The notes beneath the pieces were generated by a model. That model was not told where the DNA came from, did not search any database, and was given only the letters and a program-made list of their open reading frames with translations. 64,000 bases of DNA. It comes from Ferrovum sp. PN-J185. Lineage in GTDB: Bacteria > Pseudomonadota > Gammaproteobacteria > Burkholderiales > Ferrovaceae. Of this stretch, positions 8,278 through 18,736 are shown piece after piece. The translations under genes were made by a program, and so were the position numbers. Within the stretch, counting starts at the first letter, position 1. Each line of letters opens with the position of its first letter. The stretch is from contig NZ_LQZA01000001.1 in NCBI RefSeq assembly GCF_001581925.1, positions 62,001 through 126,000 on the forward strand. The letters run 5' to 3'.

Positions 8278-8907
8278 ATGATGATGACAGTTGATCAGTT
8301 GATTATTGCTTTTGATCGTGGTCTGAGAGTATTAGCAACTTCCCCTCAGTCAAAAAGGGCTACTCCAGCAAACGAATTTCAAGAAACCTCCCTTAGTGAG
8401 TCAGATCGACAGCATGCAGCACGATTAATGAGAATTAATCATACAGGTGAAGTATGTGCTCAAGCTCTTTATCAAGGCCAAGCACTAACAGCAAGAAGTA
8501 CTCAAACACGAGATGCATTAAAAAATGCTGCGCTAGAGGAAATTGATCATCTTGCGTGGTGTGAGCAGAGAATTAACGAATTAGGTGGACGGGTGAGTTA
8601 TCTCAATACGTTATGGTACTTAGGTGCCTTTAGTATGGGGGTTGCTGCTGGGATTGCAGGAGATGGTTGGAATTTGGCTTTTCTTAAAGAAACAGAAAAA
8701 CAAGTTGAAAACCATTTAAATAGCCATTTACAAAAACTAGCTGTTGAAGATTTAAAGACCAGAGCTATTGTTCAAGTCATGCGAGATGATGAAAAGGGGC
8801 ACGCAGAACTTGCTCAATCTTTGGGGGCCTATGAGTTTCCACGATGGTTGAAAGAGGCTATGAAACTCAGTTCATCGATTATGACTAAAACTGTCTATTG
8901 GGTTTAG
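8278..8907 (+). CDS. coq7: 2-polyprenyl-3-methyl-6-methoxy-1,4-benzoquinone monooxygenase (Coq7)
   Basis: This di-iron hydroxylase performs the penultimate hydroxylation in ubiquinone synthesis at the inner membrane. Iron-binding motifs are visible in order: NHTGEV, EEIDHLAWC, KQVENHLNSHL and DDEKGHAELA, supplying the Glu and ExxH ligands of a ferritin-like four-helix bundle. A hydrophobic stretch (WYLGAFSMGVAAGIAG) probably associates with the membrane. The ATG at 8278 was chosen because GGAAGG sits about six bases upstream; an in-frame ATG at 8263 would add five residues and also has purine-rich DNA before it. From 8278 the protein is 209 residues, normal for bacterial Coq7. It stands alone, divergent from porin 2 and before argB. 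Confidence 0.93.
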   Translation: MMMTVDQLIIAFDRGLRVLATSPQSKRATPANEFQETSLSESDRQHAARLMRINHTGEVCAQALYQGQALTARSTQTRDALKNAALEEIDHLAWCEQRINELGGRVSYLNTLWYLGAFSMGVAAGIAGDGWNLAFLKETEKQVENHLNSHLQKLAVEDLKTRAIVQVMRDDEKGHAELAQSLGAYEFPRWLKEAMKLSSSIMTKTVYWV

Positions 8908-8948
8908 CGCGTTTTTATCATAAAATGTGCACAGTTTATCCATTTTGA

Positions 8949-9863
<915 letters not shown>

Positions 9864-9874
9864 TTGTTGCTCAC

Positions 9875-11014
9875 TTAAGCGGGGTAGAGCGTCCCTAAGA
9901 CAACAGGATGCTTGGCCCCCGTTACAGAAACTAGATTCCCAGGAATTCTTTGATCAAAGGCCATAGCAAACCAAGCAAAGGCGGTGGCTTCCACTTGATC
10001 CACGGGAATTCCTAATTGATCTGTACTGGTAAGAGTAACATTGGGAAGATTGGCAGCTAATCGTTCAACGAGTAATTGATTTAGTGCCCCGCCGCCACAT
10101 AATACGACCTCTAACGGCAAATTACCTCTTAAAGGCTGAATCGCTCTTGCAACACATAAGGTGGTAAATTCAGTCAATGTGGCTTGTACATCTTCCGGTG
10201 TTAATTTATGCACTAAATTAAAGCTAAGTAACCAATTCAGATTAAAGGCTTCTCTGCCAGTGCTTTTAGGGGGAGGTATGGCCAAAAAGGGATGAGTCAG
10301 TAATGCATTTAATAAAGCATTATTCACTTGACCCAAACGACCCCAAGCGCCATTTTTATCATAGGCAACACCCTTACAATGCCGTATCCATTCATCTAAC
10401 AAGATATTGGCAGGGCCACAATCAAAACCGATAACGGAGGCATGGGGATCAAGATTGGTAATATTGGCAATGCCACCCAGATTAACGATCACTCTGTGAC
10501 AATGATCTGTACTAAACCACGCTTGGTGTACACGAGGAACCAGAGGTGCACCCTGACCACCTGCGGCAATATCACGTGCTCTAAAATCGCATAGAGTATC
10601 AATCCCAGTTAATTCAGCAAGGAGTGCACCATTAACCAATTGGATAGTAAACCCCTTGTCGGGTTGGTGACGAATAGTTTGCCCGTGGCAACCTATTGCC
10701 CTAATGGTTACTTGCGGATCTTTTAGTTGATTAACGCATTGAGCATACAGATGACTGAGTTCAATAGCTGTTGTTGTGGCAATTTCTAATTCATGTGGTG
10801 TTTCACCTGAGTAGTTAAGCTTTATCAGTGTTTTTTTTAAAGCCTCATTAAAGGGCAGGTGGGCATGACGAACAACTTGAGGAAAACTTGAACTAAAATC
10901 CACCAACACGCCATCAACCCCATCCATACTAGTTCCCGACATCAACCCGATGTAGAGTGGTGAATGAGGATTATTCGAAATTGGCTTGAGCGGTGGATGT
11001 GCCACGGATGGCAT
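9875..11014 (-). CDS. anmK: Anhydro-N-acetylmuramic acid kinase
   Basis: AnmK converts 1,6-anhydro-MurNAc, released from peptidoglycan by lytic transglycosylases, to MurNAc-6-phosphate during cell-wall recycling. The sequence opens with the family signature YIGLMSGTSMDGVDGVLVDF split over residues 21-40, contains IGCHGQTIRHQP, VNLGGIANIT, GFDCGPAN and VLCGGGALN, and has a normal length of 379 residues. The ATG at 11014 lies 44 bases inside the upstream M23 peptidase gene, so translation is probably coupled; no later in-frame ATG precedes the conserved start. Its substrate comes from reactions such as that of Slt, encoded in this window at 29998-31947. Confidence 0.94.
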   Translation of the reverse strand: MPSVAHPPLKPISNNPHSPLYIGLMSGTSMDGVDGVLVDFSSSFPQVVRHAHLPFNEALKKTLIKLNYSGETPHELEIATTTAIELSHLYAQCVNQLKDPQVTIRAIGCHGQTIRHQPDKGFTIQLVNGALLAELTGIDTLCDFRARDIAAGGQGAPLVPRVHQAWFSTDHCHRVIVNLGGIANITNLDPHASVIGFDCGPANILLDEWIRHCKGVAYDKNGAWGRLGQVNNALLNALLTHPFLAIPPPKSTGREAFNLNWLLSFNLVHKLTPEDVQATLTEFTTLCVARAIQPLRGNLPLEVVLCGGGALNQLLVERLAANLPNVTLTSTDQLGIPVDQVEATAFAWFAMAFDQRIPGNLVSVTGAKHPVVLGTLYPA

Positions 11015-12326
11015 TGAGTTCTTTGATTAACGGTGCTGTGGCTGCTAAAAATTGATTTTTAGCGTGACCTGCAACATTGACAGAGGCTCTTAGATAACGA
11101 CGTACCTCAGGACCCTGGGGGTCGCGTTGAACGTTATTAATCTTAAATTCATAATGTAGATGGGGGCCCGTTGCCCAACCAGTCATACCAACATAACCAA
11201 TTAGCTCACCTTGGCGGATATGTTCACCAACTCGTAATCCCCTGACAAAACCTGACAGATGACCGTAAACCGTATCTACACCATTACTGTGGCGAAGTTC
11301 AATGACATTACCATAACCATTCTTCCAGCCAGCAAACACGACCGTTGCATTGGCTACAGCTTCAACGGGAGTGCCCATGGGGGCTGCTAAATCAATACCC
11401 TTATGGGCTCGCCACATCTTGAGAATCGGATGAAAGCGTTCAGTGGTAAATCCTGAGGTGACGCGTGAAAAGGGAATGGGCGAACGCAAGAAAGAGGCCT
11501 TAATTCCTACCCCTTCAGGAGTAAAGTAATCACCACCATCGGCGTTATTGAAAAATACGCGGCGATAGGCTTGTCCTTTATTAACAAACTCAGCTGCCAT
11601 AATGCGACCTGGCTTGATTTGGTCAAACTCGTCAGTGTCCGCTTCATAAATCACCGAAAAAGTATCCCCTCTACGTAAATCATTGTGAAAATCAATGTCA
11701 GTAGAGAAAAGATGAGTTAATTGTCTGGTGACGCTGTCAGGGAGTCCTGCATTATCTGCTGCGGCAAAAAGTGAACTATAGATAGTGCCAGTGGCTTGCA
11801 ATAGTTGTTTGGTTTCAGTAGCAGGAGCGATACTGGCTTCAAAATGATCGTTAACACGGGTAATTTTCAATATGTCTTTATCATTGAGAGGAAAGCGCAG
11901 GCTCACCAACGTACCACTGGTATTTTTTTGTATACGGATAGGTTTGCCAGGGGCCATACTCCTAAAAATCTCTTTTGCAGTTTTATCTTCTCTAATAAAA
12001 GATAGGGCTTCCTGGTCATCCACCCCCATTCTAAAAAGAAGAGAAGCCAAGGTGTCACCATTATGGACGCTGTCTTGCTGCACATATAAGCCAGGTGTGG
12101 CAACCCCTGACAATTGGGTACGGGTAATGTCTTCAATAACAGGAGTAACACCATGACCACCGGTGGAGAGCCCTGGAGTAATACCAAAGGCTGTTGCCAC
12201 ACCGAAACTGAGCATTAGTAGCGAAGCTACCATACCGCTGCGGCGTGAATCTGAAGCCTTTGTTAGTGAATTTTGAGTTAAAATCCAATGTTTAATATCT
12301 TGGATTTTGATTTTTATAGTTTTCAT
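10971..12326 (-). CDS. M23 family metallopeptidase (peptidoglycan endopeptidase, MepM-like)
   Basis: This is a periplasmic zinc peptidase expected to cut peptide cross-links in peptidoglycan. From the ATG at 12326 the 451-residue protein has one N-terminal membrane anchor (about residues 32-52). It then has an OapA/LysM-like region (NGDTLASLLFRMGV), a middle domain with RRGDTFSVIYE, and the LytM/M23 domain with the zinc ligands His308 and Asp312 (RAHKGIDLA) and the HLH motif at 389-391 (GPHLHYEF). All catalytic residues are present, so it should be an active hydrolase rather than an EnvC-like activator. An in-frame TTG at 12380 could extend the start by 18 residues. It overlaps anmK and diverges from tyrS, a gene order common in betaproteobacteria. 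Confidence 0.93.
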   Translation of the reverse strand: MKTIKIKIQDIKHWILTQNSLTKASDSRRSGMVASLLMLSFGVATAFGITPGLSTGGHGVTPVIEDITRTQLSGVATPGLYVQQDSVHNGDTLASLLFRMGVDDQEALSFIREDKTAKEIFRSMAPGKPIRIQKNTSGTLVSLRFPLNDKDILKITRVNDHFEASIAPATETKQLLQATGTIYSSLFAAADNAGLPDSVTRQLTHLFSTDIDFHNDLRRGDTFSVIYEADTDEFDQIKPGRIMAAEFVNKGQAYRRVFFNNADGGDYFTPEGVGIKASFLRSPIPFSRVTSGFTTERFHPILKMWRAHKGIDLAAPMGTPVEAVANATVVFAGWKNGYGNVIELRHSNGVDTVYGHLSGFVRGLRVGEHIRQGELIGYVGMTGWATGPHLHYEFKINNVQRDPQGPEVRRYLRASVNVAGHAKNQFLAATAPLIKELNAIRGTSTAQANFE

Positions 12327-12415
12327 CTGCGTAAGTTTACCAGAAGCTGGCTTTTTGGACAAACCGGCAAATTGTGTCAATTTTTAACGATTTTCCTGTA
12401 GGACTCGCCTATTAA

Positions 12416-13612
12416 ATGAGCATATTAAGTGATTTTGATGAAATTAAACGTGGTAGTGATGAAATCCTACCAGAAACCCAATTTAAAGAGCGTCTAGCCA
12501 CTGGTAAAGCGCTTAAAGTTAAAGCAGGCTTTGACCCCACAGCCCCTGATTTACATCTGGGGCATACGGTCTTGATCAATAAAATGAAAACCCTGCAAGA
12601 CATGGGGCATGATATTGTCTTTTTGATTGGTGATTTTACTGGGTTAATAGGCGACCCTACTGGGCGTAATGCTACCCGTCCGCCTCTTACTCCTGAACAA
12701 GTGGCGCAAAATGCAGATACTTATCAAGCGCAGGTATTTAAGATTTTAGATCCCAAGCGCACTACCATTGCTTTTAACTCTACCTGGATGAATGAGTTGG
12801 GGGCTGCTGGGTTAATTAAACTTGCTGCAACGCATACTGTGGCACGTATGTTAGAGCGTGATGACTTTGCTAAGCGCTTCAAAAGTGAGCAGCCCATCGC
12901 CATTCATGAGTTTCTCTATCCTTTAGTACAAGGCTATGACTCAGTTGCTCTTAAGGCTGATTTGGAATTGGGGGGTACTGATCAGAAGTTTAATTTACTT
13001 ATGGGTCGTGAACTACAAAAGCATTTTGGACAAACTCCACAATCCATACTCACTATGCCGCTTTTAGAGGGGACGGATGGTATCAACAAAATGTCCAAAT
13101 CACAAAATAATTATATTGGCATTAACGAAGAGCCTGGCAGTCAATTTGGTAAATTGATGTCTATTTCTGATGAGTTAATGTGGCGATACTATGAATTATT
13201 GTCCTTCTCCTCCTTATCAACCATTGCCGGCTACCAAAAAGAGGTGCAGGAAGGACGTAATCCCCGTGACATTAAAGTATTGTTAGCTCAAGAGATTGTT
13301 AGGCGTTTTCATGGGCAGCAGGCAGCAGTTAAAGCGTTAGAAGACTTTGAATCACGTTTTCGTCATGGTGGGGTTCCTGAGGATCTGGAAGAGAGGGTGA
13401 TCTCTGTAGGGGAAAAGGGCTTGGCATTACCGCAACTGATGAAACAAATCAACTTGGTGGAGAGCTCTAGTGAAGGGATACGCTTAATTCAAAACAATGG
13501 TGTTAAGTTTAATGCAGAAACCATTCGTGATAAGGCTTTCTTAATGCAACCTGGAATGGCTGGCGTGATACAAGTTGGTAAACGTAAATTTGCTAAGGTG
13601 AAATGTACATAA
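12416..13612 (+). CDS. tyrS: Tyrosyl-tRNA synthetase
   Basis: This class I enzyme charges tRNA-Tyr. The HIGH-type motif is HLGH at residues 47-50, the KMSKS motif is intact near 225-229 (INKMSKSQ), and the tyrosine pocket segment [15 protein letters not shown] is typical. The C-terminal 60 or so residues form an S4 RNA-binding domain ([18 protein letters not shown]). At 398 residues it fits the long bacterial TyrRS group found in many betaproteobacteria. It diverges from the M23 peptidase gene and is followed after one base by an MFS gene, so at least the start of the downstream transporter run may be read from the tyrS promoter. Confidence 0.97.
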   Translation: MSILSDFDEIKRGSDEILPETQFKERLATGKALKVKAGFDPTAPDLHLGHTVLINKMKTLQDMGHDIVFLIGDFTGLIGDPTGRNATRPPLTPEQVAQNADTYQAQVFKILDPKRTTIAFNSTWMNELGAAGLIKLAATHTVARMLERDDFAKRFKSEQPIAIHEFLYPLVQGYDSVALKADLELGGTDQKFNLLMGRELQKHFGQTPQSILTMPLLEGTDGINKMSKSQNNYIGINEEPGSQFGKLMSISDELMWRYYELLSFSSLSTIAGYQKEVQEGRNPRDIKVLLAQEIVRRFHGQQAAVKALEDFESRFRHGGVPEDLEERVISVGEKGLALPQLMKQINLVESSSEGIRLIQNNGVKFNAETIRDKAFLMQPGMAGVIQVGKRKFAKVKCT

Positions 13613-13613
13613 C

Positions 13614-14864
13614 ATGTCTTTGCGGCGAGCGCTTTTTCCTCTTTGGTGGACGCAATTTTGTGGCGCCTTCAATGACAACTTGTATAAAAATGCGCTCATT
13701 ATTATTTTTACCTTTCAAGCGCAAAGCTGGGGAATAAACCAAGGTGGCTCGTGGGTTAACATCATTGCCGCCTTGTTTATTTTACCTTTTTTATTGTTTT
13801 CTTTAATGGCTGGACGAGTAGCTGATCGTTTTAATAAAACGCGCTTAATCAGGTTACTTAAAACCATTGAAGTGGCGCTCATGTTGTTGGGTTCTCTCGC
13901 CCTGTTGATCCATTCACTATGGGGCATTTTAAGTATTATTTTTTTATTAGGTGTTCATTCGACTTTCTTTGGTCCTGTGAAATATGCCATTCTGCCTGAG
14001 CTTGTTAATAGCGAAGAATTAGCATTGGCTAATGGTTGGGTGGAGCTTGGCACTTTTATGGCAATTATTCTTGGTACCAATTTAAGTGCATTACTTATTC
14101 CTCAGGGGAGAGTGGGGGAGTACTTGTTGGTGAGTACAGTCCTTATAGTAGCGCTAATAGGATTAATATCGAGTTTTAATATGAGATTAACCTCTGTTAA
14201 AGATGACTCTATACAGATTGGGGTTAATCCCTTTCAAGGGGTAGTAGGACATTTATTGCTAGCCTCGCAAACAAAAGGATTATGGGCAGCTATTATAGGC
14301 AACTCTTGGTTTTGGTTTTTTGGTGCGGTGTATCTCACTCAATTACCTAACTATTGCAAAGAGGTGTTACAAAGCACTCCTTACCTTGTGACGTTGTTTT
14401 GGACTTTGCTTGCTTTTTCGGTGGCATTAGGATCGTTATTAAGTGGTCGATTGTTAAGCACACGTTGCTCTACATGGTTACTGCCTGTTGCCTTGACTGG
14501 TATGAGTATATTGTCATGGCCACTTTCTGTGTTGGAGGGGGGAAGTATGAACACAGTTGTCATGGCATTAATTGATGTGGTGTTTCTGGGTTTTTTTGCG
14601 GGGCTTTATATTGTGCCAATGTATGTATGGATTCAACGGCGCACAGCAATTCATCAACGTGCCGCTATATTGGGCTTAACCAATATGCTTAATGCGCTCT
14701 TTATGATTATCGCTTCATTGTTGATTTTATTTGGTTTATCGATGGGGTTATCAATTAGTCAACTCTTTGGCATTGTGGGTGGGATAAATGTGCTGTTTTT
14801 ATTAATTCTTGTTATATTTGCTCGCCCTTTACTATTGCAAGTTAAAGAAAGAGATTTGTGGTGA
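13614..14864 (+). CDS. MFS transporter, LplT-like (lysophospholipid flippase family)
   Basis: The 416-residue integral membrane protein has about 12 predicted helices. Its N-terminal motif FCGAFNDNLYKNAL is characteristic of the LplT group, and the major-facilitator loop MAGRVADRFNKTRLIR follows helix 2. LplT proteins move lysophospholipids across the inner membrane for re-acylation. In many bacteria the transporter is fused to, or next to, an acyltransferase/acyl-ACP synthetase (Aas); no such partner is seen here. It begins one base after tyrS and its stop codon overlaps the start of the MATE gene by one base. Family assignment is good, the lipid substrate is inferred. Confidence 0.8.
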   Translation: MSLRRALFPLWWTQFCGAFNDNLYKNALIIIFTFQAQSWGINQGGSWVNIIAALFILPFLLFSLMAGRVADRFNKTRLIRLLKTIEVALMLLGSLALLIHSLWGILSIIFLLGVHSTFFGPVKYAILPELVNSEELALANGWVELGTFMAIILGTNLSALLIPQGRVGEYLLVSTVLIVALIGLISSFNMRLTSVKDDSIQIGVNPFQGVVGHLLLASQTKGLWAAIIGNSWFWFFGAVYLTQLPNYCKEVLQSTPYLVTLFWTLLAFSVALGSLLSGRLLSTRCSTWLLPVALTGMSILSWPLSVLEGGSMNTVVMALIDVVFLGFFAGLYIVPMYVWIQRRTAIHQRAAILGLTNMLNALFMIIASLLILFGLSMGLSISQLFGIVGGINVLFLLILVIFARPLLLQVKERDLW

Positions 14865-16273
14865 TGGTTCATATCCTTCCTGCTCAGCGTATTGATGAGT
14901 ACGGTCATACTCACGTAGATGTTAAAGCCATTATTGCTTTAGCTATGCCTCTTTTTATTAATAGTAGTTTACAGGTGGTACTTAACTTAACTGATACATG
15001 GTTTATTGGTAAGTTGTCCACTGATGCCATGGCTGCGATGGGTGCGTGTTATTACTTGGTCTTTGTTTTCTTTTTAATCATAGGTGGAGTTGGCATGGGA
15101 GTGCAAACTCTGGTGGCTCAAGCTTATGGTGCAGGTCGATACAGCCACGCAGCACATGCTGCATGGTGCGGTATATGGGGGTCATTATTGACGACCCCAC
15201 TTTTTTTATGGGTAGCATTTAATGGTCATTGGTTTTTAAGTCCGTTTGGTTTAACTGAGTCTGTTAACGAGTTAGCTGACCAATTTTGGTTGCCACGTCT
15301 TTTAGGTGGCTCTATATCTGCTGTTTTATATTCATTAAATTCATTTTTTAATGGGGTTAGTCGCCCAAGAGTAACATTGTGGACCATGTTATCTGTGATG
15401 CTCATTAATGCTTTATTAAATCAATTATTCATTGTTCATTTTGCTATGGGTATTAGAGGTGCTGCATGGGCTAGTACGCTTGCTTTATTGATTGGTGTGG
15501 TGGTTGCTTTGCTGTTTTTTATGAGCCCTATTTTTGTGCGTGAATTTAATACTTTTCAGTCATGGCGACCTGAATGGAAAGGCTTAGTGCAAGTTTTTCG
15601 TCTGGGTATTCCAACTGGCCTTTTTCCTGCGGTAGATGTGATTGGTTTGGCGTTATTTCAATTAATGCAAGTACGTTTGAGTGCAGTGGATGGTGCCGCC
15701 ACGCAAATTGTGATGATGTTGACTTCTGTGGCGTATATGCCCGCCATTGGTATTGCTCTTGCTGGAACAACATTGGTAGGGCAATCAATTGGTGCGGGCG
15801 ATAAAAATTGGGCTATGCAGTGCGCTAAAGTCATTATGATGATGGCGATGATTTATATGGGTGTGATGGGATTATTATTGGCATTCAATGGTCAGTGGGT
15901 AATGAGTCTTTTTGTCTCTAACCATAGTCAAGATAGTGATGTCATTCAATTGGGTGAAAAACTTCTCTGGATTGCAGCAGCCTACCAGGTATTTGATGGC
16001 TTGAATTTATCGAGTTCCTTTTGTTTAAGAGGAGCTGGAGATGTACGTTTCCCCACTATTATGCTGTTATTATTATCGTGGTTGGTATTTATGCCGCTAT
16101 GTCATATGCTCACCTTTGCCCCACACCATGGATGGGTAGATTTTCTGCCACAGTGGGGATGGGGCGCGATGGGTGGTTGGATTGCCGCCTTGGTATATAC
16201 TATTTGTTTAGGATTGTCTTTATGGTTACGCTGGCAGTCACGGGCGTGGCAAAAAATTAATGTCTTTTCATGA
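14864..16273 (+). CDS. MATE family efflux transporter
   Basis: This 469-residue multidrug and toxin extrusion protein uses an ion gradient to export small, often cationic, molecules. It has 12 hydrophobic segments in two similar halves. Family features include LNLTDTWFIGKLSTDAMAA in helix 1-2, GVGMGVQTLVAQAYGAG, and in the second half GTTLVGQSIGAGD and SSSFCLRGAGDVRFP. The ATG at 14864 overlaps the MFS stop codon (TGATG); two in-frame GTG codons just before it are less likely. The stop overlaps the next small gene by four bases (ATGA), so the genes are translationally linked. Confidence 0.92.
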   Translation: MVHILPAQRIDEYGHTHVDVKAIIALAMPLFINSSLQVVLNLTDTWFIGKLSTDAMAAMGACYYLVFVFFLIIGGVGMGVQTLVAQAYGAGRYSHAAHAAWCGIWGSLLTTPLFLWVAFNGHWFLSPFGLTESVNELADQFWLPRLLGGSISAVLYSLNSFFNGVSRPRVTLWTMLSVMLINALLNQLFIVHFAMGIRGAAWASTLALLIGVVVALLFFMSPIFVREFNTFQSWRPEWKGLVQVFRLGIPTGLFPAVDVIGLALFQLMQVRLSAVDGAATQIVMMLTSVAYMPAIGIALAGTTLVGQSIGAGDKNWAMQCAKVIMMMAMIYMGVMGLLLAFNGQWVMSLFVSNHSQDSDVIQLGEKLLWIAAAYQVFDGLNLSSSFCLRGAGDVRFPTIMLLLLSWLVFMPLCHMLTFAPHHGWVDFLPQWGWGAMGGWIAALVYTICLGLSLWLRWQSRAWQKINVFS

Positions 16274-16572
16274 GTAAACGATTAGTCCTTCCTCACACAT
16301 ATAAATGGTTAAGAGTCATGGTATTGATTACCATGCTCTGTGCCATTCAATGGTTGGAAAGCACTCATTATCACCGTACTAGTATTGATCATACTTGTAC
16401 GGTATGCCAATTGGTTTCACATCAATCGCAACTGATGGGTGATGATGTTATTCAAACACACACACAACACTGGTTTGTTTTGTTTGTATTGTGTGCGCTA
16501 TTAAGCGTCAGTTCTTTACATATAGTTTTTTCTTTTTCCTATTCAACTCGCGCTCCTCCTCCTCTTAATTGA
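16270..16572 (+). CDS. Small membrane protein with His/Cys cluster, DUF2946-like
   Basis: The 100-residue protein has two hydrophobic segments (about residues 13-27 and 68-88) around a short extracytoplasmic stretch rich in possible metal ligands: HYHRTSIDHTCTVC. The C-terminus is RAPPPLN. This layout resembles DUF2946 proteins, which often lie next to TonB-dependent receptors and have been linked to metal uptake or homeostasis; the assignment is by resemblance only. It starts in the MATE stop codon (ATGA overlap) and lies 61 bases before a TonB-dependent receptor gene. A metal-related role with that receptor is an inference. Confidence 0.6.
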   Translation: MSKRLVLPHTYKWLRVMVLITMLCAIQWLESTHYHRTSIDHTCTVCQLVSHQSQLMGDDVIQTHTQHWFVLFVLCALLSVSSLHIVFSFSYSTRAPPPLN

Positions 16573-16633
16573 TGTAATCAATACCGCTCATAGTGTGTGG
16601 TTTTTTCATTGTTGATTAGTAGGAGTGAGGCTC

Positions 16634-18736
16634 ATGATCAAGCCCATTAAGTTACGCGCCTTAGCGCTATTATGTTTTTACCCCATATTGTCCTTTGCTG
16701 AGGATAATCCCCCCGTGGTAATGATGAGTCCCGTGATTGTGGATGCCACACCACCAGAGAGTTCAGGGCGCAATCGTGTAAGCCAAGAGGGAGTGTCTCA
16801 GTATCATTTTTCTGATACAGATATTCAGTCTCTTCCGCAAGGAGACAATACCCCACTGAATGAAGTCCTCTTACAAGCACCTGGTGTGGTACAGGATGGC
16901 TTTGGTCAAATTCATGTGAGAGGTAATCATGGCAATTTACAATATCGTTTAAATGGTATTCTCATTCCCTCTGGTTTAAGTGGCTTTGGCCAGATTTTTG
17001 ATTCACGCATGATCTCTAGCATGAATCTATTAACAGGAGCGTTGCCAGCAGATTATGGTTATGACACGGCAGGAGTGGTGGATATGCACACCGCAGGAGC
17101 CAAATCGGATCCCTATGGTGAAGTGTCGGTAAGTGCCGGCACACGTAATTATTTTCAGACAGGAATTGTGGCTAATGGCTCCCGTGGCAAATTAAGCTAT
17201 AACCTATCGGCCTCGTGGCTGACTAATGAAATTGGTATTAATAATCCCCAAGCAGGGCTGAATGCGCTTCATGATCGAACGCAACAAGGAAATGGTTTTG
17301 GTTTTCTTGCCTATGATGTGAATGCTGATGAACAAATCAGTGTTATGTTTGGACAGGCTAATAATGCGTTTCAAATTCCTAATCGGGTTGGCTTAACACC
17401 ACTCTACAATTCAACCATAACGCCTGCACCACCATCGAGCCAATTAAATGATCAACAAAATGAATTAAATAGTTTTCAGGTACTGACCTTAAAAAGTCAT
17501 TTATCTTCATCACTAGATTCACAATGGTCTGTTTATCATCGTCTCAGTCAAATTCAATATCTACCCGATGGTCAGTTAGGTGATCTATTTTTTACCGGGG
17601 TGAGTAGTAATATTACCCGTCGCAATGAGGCGTTAGGTATAGAAAATGATACGCACTATGTGGTTAATTTACAGCACACTCTGTCGTGGGGGTTAATGGC
17701 TCAAAATGAGCGCTTTTTAACTGACAATAATTCTCAGGTGTATTACCTAAATCAGTTAAATGCCAATAACATTGCCTCAACATTGCCTGCTAATGTGGTG
17801 AACAATACCAATTCAAATAGCCGTTATTTGGGCGTTTATGTATCTGATCAATGGCATTTTATGCCACTATGGACCATGAATTATGGACTACGTTTTGATC
17901 AAGTGGCTGGTATTACTAATGCCAATCAATTAAGTCCACGTGTAAATTTCTTATATCAACCTAATCAGCGTACTACCTGGCATGTGGGCTATGCTAATTA
18001 TTTCACCCCTCCTGCTAATGAGTTAATTAATACGACCACTGTCACAACCTATGCCAATACCACTAACGCGTCACCTTCGGGAGCCAACTTAACTGTTCAA
18101 GCAGAACGTACACAATATGTTGATATGGGAATTGATTACCGTTTGAATAGTGACTGGAATATCAATTGGGATAACTACTACAGTTCCGTCAAAAGCCTAC
18201 AAGATGAAGGACAATTTGGTAACGCGTTAATTTACTCTGCCTTTAATTACAATCTCGGTGTTATTTATGGCAGTGAATGGTCGGCAAATTACCATCATGA
18301 TCGATGGTCGGGAAATATTAATTTTTCAGTAAATCGAGCTGAAGCCAATGGGGTTCAAACAGGACAATATAATTTCCCTCAAAATGAAATTAATTATATT
18401 AGCCAAAACTGGGTATATTTAGATCATGATCAGCGCTATACCTTATCAGGCTCACTTCTTTATCGCGGACAATTAGCGACCTATTCGTTAGATGGGTTGT
18501 TTGGTAGTGGTTTACGTAGTGGCTTTGCTAACACACAAACATTACCCGCTTATGCCACACTCAATGGTTCAATTAGTCATCGTTTTAAGTCTTATCACGA
18601 TGTAGAAACACGTTTGACTGTGTTGAATATATTTGACCGCAGCTATTTACTGCGCGATGGAACAGGAATTGGCGTAGGGGCGCCACAATATGGATTTAGA
18701 CGAACTATTCTGATGACGATGAGTTATCCTTTTTAG
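16634..18736 (+). CDS. TonB-dependent outer-membrane receptor
   Basis: The 700-residue protein is an active-uptake receptor of the outer membrane. It has a Sec signal peptide (cleavage about residue 22), a short N-terminal segment MMSPVIVDATPP that may act as TonB box, a plug domain (LNEVLLQAPGVVQDGFGQ, then HVRGNHGNLQYRLNGI and LTGALPADYGYDTAGVVDM), and a 22-strand barrel ending in a terminal Phe (MTMSYPF). The ATG at 16634 is preceded by AGGAGTGAGG; an in-frame GTG nine bases earlier was rejected. The substrate is not obvious. The preceding small His/Cys protein hints at a metal or metal complex. Its last 32 bases overlap the 3' end of xerC on the other strand. No Fur box or cobalamin riboswitch is visible upstream. 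Confidence 0.92.
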   Translation: MIKPIKLRALALLCFYPILSFAEDNPPVVMMSPVIVDATPPESSGRNRVSQEGVSQYHFSDTDIQSLPQGDNTPLNEVLLQAPGVVQDGFGQIHVRGNHGNLQYRLNGILIPSGLSGFGQIFDSRMISSMNLLTGALPADYGYDTAGVVDMHTAGAKSDPYGEVSVSAGTRNYFQTGIVANGSRGKLSYNLSASWLTNEIGINNPQAGLNALHDRTQQGNGFGFLAYDVNADEQISVMFGQANNAFQIPNRVGLTPLYNSTITPAPPSSQLNDQQNELNSFQVLTLKSHLSSSLDSQWSVYHRLSQIQYLPDGQLGDLFFTGVSSNITRRNEALGIENDTHYVVNLQHTLSWGLMAQNERFLTDNNSQVYYLNQLNANNIASTLPANVVNNTNSNSRYLGVYVSDQWHFMPLWTMNYGLRFDQVAGITNANQLSPRVNFLYQPNQRTTWHVGYANYFTPPANELINTTTVTTYANTTNASPSGANLTVQAERTQYVDMGIDYRLNSDWNINWDNYYSSVKSLQDEGQFGNALIYSAFNYNLGVIYGSEWSANYHHDRWSGNINFSVNRAEANGVQTGQYNFPQNEINYISQNWVYLDHDQRYTLSGSLLYRGQLATYSLDGLFGSGLRSGFANTQTLPAYATLNGSISHRFKSYHDVETRLTVLNIFDRSYLLRDGTGIGVGAPQYGFRRTILMTMSYPF

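Noticed and set aside
16573-16633. Cobalamin riboswitch or Fur box before the TonB receptor
   Set aside because: The 61-base gap is too short for a riboswitch and no Fur-like palindrome was seen.
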